Source: Novosphingobium huizhouense (lineage in GTDB: Bacteria > Pseudomonadota > Alphaproteobacteria > Sphingomonadales > Sphingomonadaceae). Taken from it: a stretch of 64,000 nucleotides of DNA. The DNA lies in NCBI RefSeq assembly GCF_020179475.1, contig NZ_JAILXZ010000002.1:682001-746000 (forward strand), given 5' to 3'. This document shows, in pieces, positions 38,178 through 44,927 of this stretch (its first letter is position 1; the number at the start of each line of letters is the position of its first letter). The translations under genes were made by a program, and so were the position numbers. The notes beneath the pieces were generated by a model. That model was not told where the DNA came from, searched no databases, and saw only the letters and a list, made by a program, of their open reading frames with translations.

Positions 38178-39317
38178 CTACCATCGTGAATGGCGCTCGA
38201 TGCGCAGTCGCGGCGCCAGCTCGAGCCGGTCGCGCCCCTTCGCCTTGGCCATCTGCACCGCCAGATCGGCCGAGCGCAACGCATCGTCGGCAGACCCGTC
38301 GAGGCGCGCCACACCCGCACTGGCCGAGACGCGGACGATCACGCTGTCGACCGCGCGCGTGGTGCCCGAAAGCGCGGTCAGCACGCGCCGGACCACCGCC
38401 TCGGCCTGGTCGACGCTGGCGGCGGGCAGCAAGATGCCGAACGTTTCGCCGCCGAGCCGCGCCACGGTATCGCCGCCGCGCACCAGCGAGCGCAGCAGCT
38501 GCGCGAACATCACCAGCACCTTGTCGCCGGTCGCATGGCCGTGGCGGTCGTTGAGCGCGCGAAAGTGGTCGAGGTCGAACAGCGCGATGCACCCGCCCGC
38601 CTGTTCGGCGAGGTGATGCTCGAGCATCGCAACGAAGGCGCGGCGATTGCTGAGGCCGGTCATCGGGTCGGTCAGCCCGGCTTCGGCAAGCTGGTCCTCG
38701 AGCGCCTTGCGCTCGGCGATCGAGCGCAGGATCGCGACCGCCTCGCGCCGCACGGCGCGATCGTCGCCCAACGTCTCGAGACGGAGCTCGAACCAGGCGC
38801 TCTTGCCGCCTGCCCCGACGAGATGGACCTCGTGCCACACCGGCGGGGCCTCGCCGTCGAGCGCGGTCTCGATCAGCCCGGCCAGCGCATCGCGCTGCTC
38901 GGGCCGTGCGAGCGCCGCCAGCGCCGCGCCGTGCAATTCGCCTTCGCGCCACAGCCCGGTGCGCGCAGCGGCGGGCGACGCATACGCGATGCACCCGTCG
39001 GCACCCACCCGCAGCACCACGTCGCTGGTGCTCGCCGCGAGCAGGCGATAGAGCGCCTGCGCTTCCGCCAGTGCCCGCCGCAACGCGGACCGTTGCCGGA
39101 CGAGGCACACCAGGCCGATCGCAGCGACCGTGGCGATCGTCGCCCCGCCCAGCGCGGCGAGCGGCCAGGACAGGTCGCCCGCCGGCCTGCCCGCGTACCC
39201 GGAGAGGGCCATCGAAGCGGCTGCCGCGGCGGCGTTGGAGAAGGCGAGGCAGGCCGTCCCGGCGCTCGTGACAAGCGCGCGCCGGCCTGTGCGGATTGCG
39301 TGTGGTGACAGCTCCAT
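38178..39317 (-). CDS. Membrane PAS-GGDEF protein, diguanylate cyclase-like
   Basis: A 379-aa protein with two hydrophobic stretches near the N-terminus (about residues 20-40 and 52-72), a PAS domain (about 90-210) and a GGDEF domain. The nucleotide and metal segment FDLDHFRALNDRHGHATGD is normal. The signature loop reads RLGGETF rather than GGDEF or GGEEF: the metal-binding acidic residue (third) is kept and the fourth is Thr. Five residues upstream sits RGGD, a good allosteric I-site (RxxD). It may be an active, feedback-inhibited cyclase or a weak one. A CtrA-like box and an AT-rich stretch lie upstream. Confidence 0.88.
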   Translation of the reverse strand: MELSPHAIRTGRRALVTSAGTACLAFSNAAAAAASMALSGYAGRPAGDLSWPLAALGGATIATVAAIGLVCLVRQRSALRRALAEAQALYRLLAASTSDVVLRVGADGCIAYASPAAARTGLWREGELHGAALAALARPEQRDALAGLIETALDGEAPPVWHEVHLVGAGGKSAWFELRLETLGDDRAVRREAVAILRSIAERKALEDQLAEAGLTDPMTGLSNRRAFVAMLEHHLAEQAGGCIALFDLDHFRALNDRHGHATGDKVLVMFAQLLRSLVRGGDTVARLGGETFGILLPAASVDQAEAVVRRVLTALSGTTRAVDSVIVRVSASAGVARLDGSADDALRSADLAVQMAKAKGRDRLELAPRLRIERHSRW

Positions 39318-39365
39318 GACGCAATGCCTGCGGGTTTATCCTTACTTCCGCATTTTCAAAGGTGA

Positions 39366-39381
39366 TTAATATCGACCTAAC
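39366..39381 (+). promoter_or_regulatory. CtrA-box-like site upstream of the GGDEF gene
   Basis: TTAA, seven bases, CTAAC: one mismatch from TTAA-N7-TTAAC, within an AT-rich stretch (about 39340-39430) 50-65 nt upstream of the GGDEF start. Binding by CtrA is inference. Confidence 0.3.
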
Positions 39382-39398
39382 CAAAGAGATTTCTTTGG
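39381..39398. promoter_or_regulatory. Inverted repeat in the GGDEF upstream region
   Basis: CCAAAGA, four bases GATT, TCTTTGG: a perfect 7-bp inverted repeat directly abutting the CtrA-like box. Possible operator for the GGDEF gene or for the small ORF to the right. Confidence 0.35.
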
Positions 39399-39530
39399 AT
39401 GAGGTTAAGCGCGTTTGTAGACAATTAATTCTGGCCGACTTGCCGCTCCAGTGGCCGGTTTCTACGAGTTGCCGCGCAACTCCAGGGATAATCCGCCGCC
39501 TTGAACACGCCGCGCTTTCTGACTACCGAA

Positions 39531-39698
39531 ATGCAGGCCCAGGCCGAACGCTGGGCCGTCTGCGTCGTCTGCGGCAAGCATACGGCCGGCAAGTGGACCC
39601 GGCTCGAAGACGGCACGTTCCGGCGCGATCCGCGCCGCCATTCGAACGCCGATGGCGAGACCTGCCCGGGCAGCTTCCAGGCCGCTGACTTGCGCTGA
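39531..39698 (+). CDS. Small CxxC hypothetical protein
   Basis: A 55-aa ORF with a CVVCGKH motif and a later CPGS cysteine, resembling a small zinc-ribbon-like protein. The ATG at 39531 lacks a clear Shine-Dalgarno; a TTG at 39501 would give 65 aa. The gene is plausible (natural composition, free-standing between the GGDEF promoter region and tRNA-Arg) but unproven. Confidence 0.45.
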   Translation: MQAQAERWAVCVVCGKHTAGKWTRLEDGTFRRDPRRHSNADGETCPGSFQAADLR

Positions 39699-39811
39699 GG
39701 CGCGACAGATCGTGCGCGCCGCCGCACGGATCTCGTTTTCCATGCGCCCTGGCGCAAGACCCCAGCGGTCCGCGCGCCGCTACACCGATCCTCGGCAGCG
39801 AGGGGAAGGCC

Positions 39812-39888
39812 TGGTGCGCCCGACGGGATTCGAACCCATGGCCCCCAGATTAGGAATCTGGTGCTCTATCCTGCTGAGCTACGGGCGC
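39812..39888 (-). tRNA. tRNA-Arg (anticodon CCU)
   Basis: Complete cloverleaf of 77 nt: acceptor GCGCCCG pairs with CGGGCGC, D-arm GCTC...GAGC, anticodon stem CCAGA/TCTGG with loop TTCCTAA (anticodon CCT), T-arm with GGTTCGAATCC, discriminator A and an encoded CCA end. It reads the AGG arginine codon, which is rare in this G+C-rich genome. Confidence 0.97.
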
Positions 39889-39947
39889 GCCGCCGGCTGC
39901 TTTAGGGGCGTCGCGCGGCGTGGGCAACGGCTATCAGCGCAAAACCT

Positions 39948-40442
39948 TCAGTTCGCCTCGCCCGGCGGCACCACGGGCACCAGCAACGGGGCGATCTCGA
40001 CCCCTTCCTCGAACAGCTCGCGCGCTTCGTCGACGGTCGCCTGGCCGTGGATCGGGGCTGCGTCCTTCTCGCCGTAGTGCATCGCCCGCGCGTCTTCGGC
40101 GAAGCGGTCGCCGACCCACGTCGAGGTCTTGAGCGCCTCGGCCTGCATTGCCGCGATCGCCTTCATCATCGCCACGGCTTCGGGCGGCATCGCATGGGCC
40201 ATCGGCTGCGGCTTGCTCGCCCCCGCTGCGGGCGCGGGCGCCGACCGGGGCGCAGGAGCAGGCAACTGGTTGCCCTTGCGCGCCAGCCGCGGCGCCATCA
40301 CCGCCTTGGCGACATCGGCCGAGCCGCACACCGGGCAGGTGACAAGGCCCCGCGCTTGCTGGTCGGCGAAATCTTCGGAGGAACCGAACCACCCTTCGAA
40401 GCGATGGCCGGTGCCCTGGCACTCGAGGTCGAATACGATCAT
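39948..40442 (-). CDS. DUF1178 family protein
   Basis: A 164-aa protein beginning MIVFDLECQGTGHRFEGWF with a zinc-ribbon-like CPVC (Cys36, Cys39) and a conserved C-terminal segment EALKTSTWVGDRFAEDARAMHYGE, the signature of DUF1178. A low-complexity Ala/Pro linker separates the halves. Function unknown. Its ATG overlaps the stop of the C-N hydrolase (ATGA), part of the grxC - C-N hydrolase - DUF1178 operon common in alphaproteobacteria. Confidence 0.88.
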   Translation of the reverse strand: MIVFDLECQGTGHRFEGWFGSSEDFADQQARGLVTCPVCGSADVAKAVMAPRLARKGNQLPAPAPRSAPAPAAGASKPQPMAHAMPPEAVAMMKAIAAMQAEALKTSTWVGDRFAEDARAMHYGEKDAAPIHGQATVDEARELFEEGVEIAPLLVPVVPPGEAN

Positions 40443-41290
40443 GATGCGCGCGACTTAGGGATTTCCCGCTTGTTGGCAAGGCTCGGCAGCTGCCCGCGCA
40501 CCTCGCGGATGCGGCCGGGCTCGATCTCAGCAAATCCCAGCCCCGCGCGCTCTCCGCCCATGTCGAGCACGACCTCGCCCCAGGGATCGATCACCAGGCT
40601 GTGGCCATAGGTCTCGCGCCCGTCCGCGTGCCGGCCGACTTGCGCCGCAGAGACGACGTAGGCGCTCGCCTCGACCGCGCGGGCGCGCTGCATCAGGTGC
40701 CAGTGCGCCCTGCCGGTGGGAACGGTAAACGCGGCAGGAATGGCGATCGCGTCGCAGCGCTGCCGCCCCAGTTCCTCGAACAGCGCGGGAAAGCGGATGT
40801 CGTAGCAGATCGCAAGGCCCAGCCGGCCGACCGGGCAATCGACCGTCACCACCTGCTCGCCGGGGCGATAGGCAGCGCTTTCGCGCCAGCTTTCGCCGGT
40901 CGCGAGGTCGACGTCGAACATGTGGATCTTGTCATAGCGCGCCGCTATCGCGCCCGCGGGGTCGATCACGAAGGCGCGGTTCGCCCACAGGTCGCCGTCG
41001 ACCTTGACCGCCAGCGAGCCGATGTGGACCCACAGGCCCGCCCTGGCCGCCGCATCGCGCACTGCGCCCAGCACCGGGCTCTGCTCCTCGGGCACGACGT
41101 GCGCGGCGCCACGCTTGCGCTCGCGGTCGATCAGGCCCGACATCTCGGGCGTGAACAGCATTGCCGCGCCCTCGCTCCCCGCGCGGGCGACGGCATCGAC
41201 CATCGTCGCGGCATTGGCCGCGGGATCGATGCCGCTGGTCATCTGTAGCAGCGCGACCCTCACCGCCTCCGCTGCGCCCCCTTCGCGCAT
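40439..41290 (-). CDS. Carbon-nitrogen hydrolase (Nit2-like nitrilase superfamily)
   Basis: Cytosolic amidase-type enzyme, 283 aa, with the full catalytic triad: Glu in LFTPEMSG, Lys in RYDKIHMFDVD, and Cys in LAICYDIRFP. The family includes omega-amidase/Nit2 and deaminated-glutathione amidase (NitA); a metabolite-repair role beside a glutaredoxin is plausible, not shown. The start at 41290 is 5 nt after the grxC stop and the end overlaps DUF1178 by four bases. Confidence 0.92.
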   Translation of the reverse strand: MREGGAAEAVRVALLQMTSGIDPAANAATMVDAVARAGSEGAAMLFTPEMSGLIDRERKRGAAHVVPEEQSPVLGAVRDAAARAGLWVHIGSLAVKVDGDLWANRAFVIDPAGAIAARYDKIHMFDVDLATGESWRESAAYRPGEQVVTVDCPVGRLGLAICYDIRFPALFEELGRQRCDAIAIPAAFTVPTGRAHWHLMQRARAVEASAYVVSAAQVGRHADGRETYGHSLVIDPWGEVVLDMGGERAGLGFAEIEPGRIREVRGQLPSLANKREIPKSRAS

Positions 41291-41295
41291 CGGGA

Positions 41296-41574
41296 TCAGG
41301 CCTTGCCGAGCAACATGTCGAGCTTGCCCTGCGCATTGAGCGCGGCAAGATCGTCTGACCCACCGATGTGCATGCCGTCGATGAAGATCGAAGGAACCGT
41401 GCTGTGTCCGGGCGCGCGGCTCATCATCTCGGCCTTCTTCGGTCCGCCCATGGTCACGTCGTGTTCCTCGTAGGCGACCGCCTTCTGGTCGAGCAGCGCC
41501 TTGGCGCGCACGCAATAGGGGCAGCCCCACTTGGTGTAGATCTCGACCTTCGGCGTGGTGTTCGGCTCGCTCAT
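41296..41574 (-). CDS. grxC: Glutaredoxin 3
   Basis: Dithiol glutaredoxin of 92 aa reducing glutathione-mixed disulfides. Active site GCPYC (Cys18, Cys21); TVPSIFIDGMHIGGSDDL contains the cis-Pro and glutathione-binding GG. ATG at 41574 with AGAGGG upstream, preferred over an in-frame start 25 codons earlier. First gene of the operon with the C-N hydrolase and DUF1178. Confidence 0.95.
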   Translation of the reverse strand: MSEPNTTPKVEIYTKWGCPYCVRAKALLDQKAVAYEEHDVTMGGPKKAEMMSRAPGHSTVPSIFIDGMHIGGSDDLAALNAQGKLDMLLGKA

Positions 41575-41655
41575 TTCGACCCTCTTGATTTCCGTTTGCC
41601 CAAGCACACATGATGCTTCGTGCCGGTCGCCGCAAGCGGGGCCGGTCACATCAAA

Positions 41656-41723
41656 CCCGCACGGATGCCAGATGGGTCCGGAGCGGGAAAGCGCAGATTG
41701 CTCATCAAGAGGATATTGCCATG
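41656..41723 (+). promoter_or_regulatory. ROSE-like RNA thermometer in the hsp20 leader
   Basis: The last hairpin (41697-41714) pairs ATT-G-CTC with GAGGAT across loop ATCAA, leaving one bulged G and burying the Shine-Dalgarno AGAGGA. This TTGCT-opposite-AGGA arrangement with a bulged G is the hallmark of ROSE elements before ibpA-type genes. Upstream, CCCGC (41656-41660) can pair with GCGGG (41683-41687) as the supporting hairpin. Confidence 0.75.
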
Positions 41724-42182
41724 AACCGTTTCGATTTCACCCCTTATCGTCGCACCACCGTCGGCTTCGACCGCCTGTTCGACCTGCTCGAACGCCAGGC
41801 CCGCGCGCAGGGTGGCGACAACTATCCCCCCTTCAACATCGAGCGCCGCGGCGATGACAGCTATCGCATCACGCTGGCGGTCGCCGGCTTCAAGCCCGAC
41901 GAGCTCGACATCACCGCGCAGCAGAACCTGCTGGTGGTCAAGGGCAGCAAGGCCGATCTCGACGACAAGCAGCAGTTCCTCCACGTTGGCATCGCCAACC
42001 GTGGCTTCGAGCGCCGCTTCGAACTGGCCGACTTCGTCCGCGTCGAAGCCGCCGACCTCGCCGATGGCCTGCTGACCATCGACCTGCTGCGCGAAGTGCC
42101 CGAGGCGATGAAGCCGAAGAAGGTGCTGATCGGTGCGCCCAAGCAGCTCTCGGTGATCGAGGGCGACGCCAACGCCGCCTGA
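41721..42182 (+). CDS. Small heat-shock protein (Hsp20/IbpA family)
   Basis: ATP-independent holdase chaperone, 153 aa. The N-terminus MNRFDFTPYRRTTVGFDRLFDLLE is typical of alphaproteobacterial class A HspA/IbpA; the alpha-crystallin domain runs from YPPFNIERRGDDSYRITLAVAGF to GLLTIDLLREVPEAMKPKKV, including GIANRGFERRFELADFV. ATG at 41721 with AGAGGA 8 nt upstream; upstream in-frame starts lie in the regulatory leader. Controlled at translation by the ROSE-like hairpin and closed by a strong terminator. Confidence 0.95.
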   Translation: MNRFDFTPYRRTTVGFDRLFDLLERQARAQGGDNYPPFNIERRGDDSYRITLAVAGFKPDELDITAQQNLLVVKGSKADLDDKQQFLHVGIANRGFERRFELADFVRVEAADLADGLLTIDLLREVPEAMKPKKVLIGAPKQLSVIEGDANAA

Positions 42183-42206
42183 TCTTGCGCCGAGCGCGAA
42201 AGCCGG

Positions 42207-42235
42207 GGGCGGGTCCGCAAGGGCCCGCCCTTTTT
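42207..42235 (+). terminator. Rho-independent terminator of hsp20
   Basis: GGGCGGGTCC, GCAA tetraloop, GGGCCCGCCC (10 pairs, one T-G), then TTTTT, 25 nt after the hsp20 stop. Confidence 0.93.
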
Positions 42236-42244
42236 GCGTGCGGC

Positions 42245-42273
42245 TTGACGTTCGTGCAAATCGTACCTACAAA
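42245..42273 (+). promoter_or_regulatory. Candidate promoter of the brnTA remnant
   Basis: TTGACG, 17-nt spacer, TACAAA, immediately upstream of the truncated brnT. A good -35 and a fair -10. It would allow brnA to be transcribed although brnT is broken. Confidence 0.45.
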
Positions 42274-42416
42274 AAGATGATAAGAAGGGCCGCGACTTCG
42301 CGATCGGCGAGTTGCGCGGCGTCGTCGTGGTGATCTTCGCGGCGCTCGGCACGGAAGGCATTTCGATCGTGTCGGCGCGCCCGGCAAACCGCAGGGAAAG
42401 GAGGCTGCTCGCATGA
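42249..42416 (+). pseudogene. brnT: Truncated BrnT toxin remnant
   Basis: The 55-codon open frame ends with a segment recognisable as the C-terminal half of BrnT: GRDFAIGELRGVVVVIF, then LGTEGISIVSARPANRRERR, where the final SxRPAxRRER pattern is typical. The N-terminal half, roughly 40-45 residues with the WDexK...KHG region, is missing: an in-frame TGA lies just upstream and no ATG or usable start precedes the match. The end still overlaps brnA by ATGA, and it carries brnA's strong AAAGGAGG Shine-Dalgarno. The toxin should be inactive. Confidence 0.7.
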
Positions 42417-42694
42417 CCGAAGGAACGCGTGTCGGCTACACCCAGGCCGATTGGGACGAAGTCTCCGACAACCCGGAGCTGTCCGAGGAAGACATCCGCA
42501 ACGCCCGGCCGTTCGCCGAAGTCTTCCCGCACCTTGCCGCCACCATCGGCAAGCGCGGGCCGCAGAAGGCGCCGACCAAGGTGCCCACGACGCTGCGCCT
42601 TTCGCCCGAGGTCGTCGCGCACTTCCGCGCCACCGGCAAGGGCTGGCAGTCGCGCATCGACCAGGTGCTCAAGGACTGGGTCACCTCGCACTAA
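42413..42694 (+). CDS. brnA: BrnA-family antitoxin
   Basis: Antitoxin of the BrnTA type II toxin-antitoxin system, 93 aa: an N-terminal toxin-binding part (WDEVSDNPELSEEDIRNARPF) and a C-terminal ribbon-helix-helix-like DNA-binding part (KVPTTLRLSPEVVAHFRATGKGWQSRIDQVL). Ideal Shine-Dalgarno inside the brnT remnant. BrnA normally neutralises the RNase BrnT and represses its own promoter; here the partner is truncated, so BrnA is orphaned unless it acts on another BrnT elsewhere. Converges on the amylase gene after 10 nt. Confidence 0.85.
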   Translation: MTEGTRVGYTQADWDEVSDNPELSEEDIRNARPFAEVFPHLAATIGKRGPQKAPTKVPTTLRLSPEVVAHFRATGKGWQSRIDQVLKDWVTSH

Positions 42695-42704
42695 GCCGCG
42701 GCTC

Positions 42705-44036
42705 CTACTGCCGGGGCGTGATCGACCAGCCCCACCCCTTCAGCGTCCGCCTGCCGATCCCGGGCAACACGACCGTGGCCGGCACAGCGGCGAGGTTTAC
42801 CGCGACCGTCACCCGGTCCGCGCCCTTGACCCGACGGAACGCGAAGACTTTCGGATTGCCCGTCTCGATCAGCTGGAGGTTGCCCGGCTCCATGCCGCTT
42901 TCGAGCGCGGGGTGGTCGTGCTTCAACCTCAGCAGACCGGCGTAGAGCGGCGCGCGCTCGAACCCGCCCCAGGCGATCGGGTCCTTCTCGAAGAATTTCA
43001 GCCGCTTGTCGAGGCCGTCTTCCTGCCCGCTGTAGACCAGCGGCATGCCCGGCAGCGTCGCCGCCAGCACCGCCATCGCGTCGGCGCCCTCGCCGTAGAG
43101 CTCGCGATCAGTGCCGTTCCACGAATTCTCGTCGTGGTTGCTGGTGAAGGTCATCCGATAGGCCCCGCTCGGGTACTTGCGCGGCGGGTCGGTGTAGAGC
43201 CTCGCAAGGTCGCGCGCGTCCGCCTTGCCCTTCGCCACGTCGACCAGCAGGTGGTAGAGCTTCCAGTCGTAGGTCATGTCGAAGGCGCGTGCCTGCATCT
43301 CGGGTGTATCGGCCTCGGCGAGCAGGAACACCGGCTTCACCGCGTCGAGTTCGCGCCGCGCCTGCTCCCAGAACGCCACCGGCAACGTCCAGGCGACATC
43401 GCAGCGAAAGCCGTCGATGTCGGCTTCCTTCAGCCAGAAGCGCATCGCATCGATCATGCCGTCGCGCACCGCCTGCTTGCCGTAGTCCAGCCCGATCACG
43501 TCGGCCCAGACTTCCTCGTGATGATCGGACAGGTCGGTATAGTGGAAGCCTTCCAGCTCCCCGCGCGCGTTGCGCTTGTACCAGTCGGGGTGCTGCTCCA
43601 CCCAGACGTGATCCCAGCCGGTGTGGTTGGCGACCCAGTCGAGGATCACCCTGAACCCTTGCGCGTGCGCCGTGTCGACAAGGTGGCGGAAGTCGGCCAT
43701 GTCGCCGAACTCGGGATTGACCGCCTTGTAGTCGCTCACCGCGTAGTAACTGCCAAGCGTGCCCTTGCGCTCCTTCTTCGCAATCGGGTTGACCGGCATG
43801 ATCCACAGCACGTCGACACCCATCCGGCGCAGCCGCGGCAAGTGCTGCTCGAAGGCGCGGAACGTGCCTTCGGGGGTGTATTGGCGGATATTCACTTCGT
43901 AGATGTTGGCGCGCGCCGCCCAAGGCACGTGGCGCACCTGCGAAACGCCCTCGGTCGACGGCAGCAGCGGCGCGCCGAGCGCCGGCGTGCCGACCGCCAG
44001 GGCCGCAAGGCCCGACAAGATACCGATCCGCCGCAT
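42705..44036 (-). CDS. Exported alpha-amylase-family glycoside hydrolase (GH13)
   Basis: Secreted or periplasmic GH13 enzyme, 443 aa, signal peptide MRRIGILSGLAALAVGTPALGA. Conserved regions: LDWVANHTGWDH (region I), DGFRCDVAW with the nucleophile Asp (region II), FLLAEAD with the acid/base Glu (region III) and FTSNHDENSW (region IV). The short C-terminal beta domain is present. Probably degrades alpha-glucans or maltooligosaccharides; exact specificity is not readable. Transcribed alone, leftward. Confidence 0.92.
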   Translation of the reverse strand: MRRIGILSGLAALAVGTPALGAPLLPSTEGVSQVRHVPWAARANIYEVNIRQYTPEGTFRAFEQHLPRLRRMGVDVLWIMPVNPIAKKERKGTLGSYYAVSDYKAVNPEFGDMADFRHLVDTAHAQGFRVILDWVANHTGWDHVWVEQHPDWYKRNARGELEGFHYTDLSDHHEEVWADVIGLDYGKQAVRDGMIDAMRFWLKEADIDGFRCDVAWTLPVAFWEQARRELDAVKPVFLLAEADTPEMQARAFDMTYDWKLYHLLVDVAKGKADARDLARLYTDPPRKYPSGAYRMTFTSNHDENSWNGTDRELYGEGADAMAVLAATLPGMPLVYSGQEDGLDKRLKFFEKDPIAWGGFERAPLYAGLLRLKHDHPALESGMEPGNLQLIETGNPKVFAFRRVKGADRVTVAVNLAAVPATVVLPGIGRRTLKGWGWSITPRQ

Positions 44037-44148
44037 GTCCGTCTCCCCAGCCCCCGCATCCGTCGCGGGCGTCTGCGCGGACCCTAGCCGCGCGGTTCGT
44101 CGCCGCCAGTCGGCATTCGTATACGCATCGAGCAGGCGGGCGCCGCGC

Positions 44149-44844
44149 TCACCACGCCTCGGCGATGTCGACCAGCGCCTCGCGGTCGAGCACCGTCACC
44201 CGGCCCGTCTTCAGCGCCACGATCCCGCTGTCGGCCCAGGCCGAAAGCTGGCGATTGATCTGTTCGCGCGACATGCCGGCGAAGTTGCCCAGCTCCCCCT
44301 GGCTCAGCGCGATCTTGAGCCGCGCCTCCCCGCCGACATCCTCGCCGCCGCCCATCATCAGCCGCAGCAGAAAGCGCGCGAGCCGCGGCCCGGAGGTATA
44401 GGCCCGGTCCGCCTCGATCACCGCGTTGTTCTGGCGCAACCTGCGCGCCATGGCCTTGAGCAGCCGCAGCGCAAGGCCCTTGTGCCGGTCGACGATGTCC
44501 TCGAACGCCGCGCGCGACAGGCTCAGCGCCTCGACCGGCTCGATCGCATCGACGCTCGCCGTGCGCTCGCCGCCGTCGAGGAACGCGATCTCGCCCAGCA
44601 CGTGCCCCGGCTCGGCATAGTCGAGCACGATCTCGCGCCCGTTCGCCGCAACCATGCTCACCCGCGCCAGGCCCTTGAGCACGATGTAGAGCGTGTCGCC
44701 CTTGTCGCCTTGCGCCAGCAGCGGCTGCCCGGGCTTGAACTGGCGCACCTGCCCGCGAGCGACGATATCGGCCAGCTCGTCCGGCTCGCAATCGGCGAAC
44801 AGGCTCTGCGCGGTCAGTGTCTCGGCGAGTTTGGTCGCATCCAT
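44149..44844 (-). CDS. Crp/Fnr-family transcriptional regulator
   Basis: Cyclic-nucleotide-binding-fold regulator, 231 aa. The N-terminal cNMP-like beta roll includes GDTLYIVLKGLARVS and GHVLGEIAFLDGGERTASV; this is close to the cAMP-pocket consensus (GE...R-T/S), so cAMP binding is possible. The C-terminal winged helix has LSQGELGNFAGMSREQINRQLSAW. No FNR-type cysteine cluster at the N-terminus. ATG at 44844 chosen over a longer frame that overlaps the divergent rluB start. Target unknown. Confidence 0.9.
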   Translation of the reverse strand: MDATKLAETLTAQSLFADCEPDELADIVARGQVRQFKPGQPLLAQGDKGDTLYIVLKGLARVSMVAANGREIVLDYAEPGHVLGEIAFLDGGERTASVDAIEPVEALSLSRAAFEDIVDRHKGLALRLLKAMARRLRQNNAVIEADRAYTSGPRLARFLLRLMMGGGEDVGGEARLKIALSQGELGNFAGMSREQINRQLSAWADSGIVALKTGRVTVLDREALVDIAEAW

Positions 44845-44927
44845 TGCTCGAAGGTCCCCTCGGTTCGCTCCAGCGATAGCGCGCGAGAGGGGTGACGTCC
44901 AAGCCCGTCTCGCGTAAGGGCCGTGCG

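Noticed and set aside
39362..39688. 108-codon plus-strand frame starting MINIDLTKEISLDEVKRV
   Set aside because: The first 25 residues look natural, but the rest is an out-of-frame shadow of the small CxxC ORF, and its start lies in the GGDEF promoter region.
42705..44895. Operon of the amylase-family gene with the Crp/Fnr regulator
   Set aside because: Both point left but are 112 nt apart with no overlap; nothing in the sequence shows that the regulator controls the amylase.
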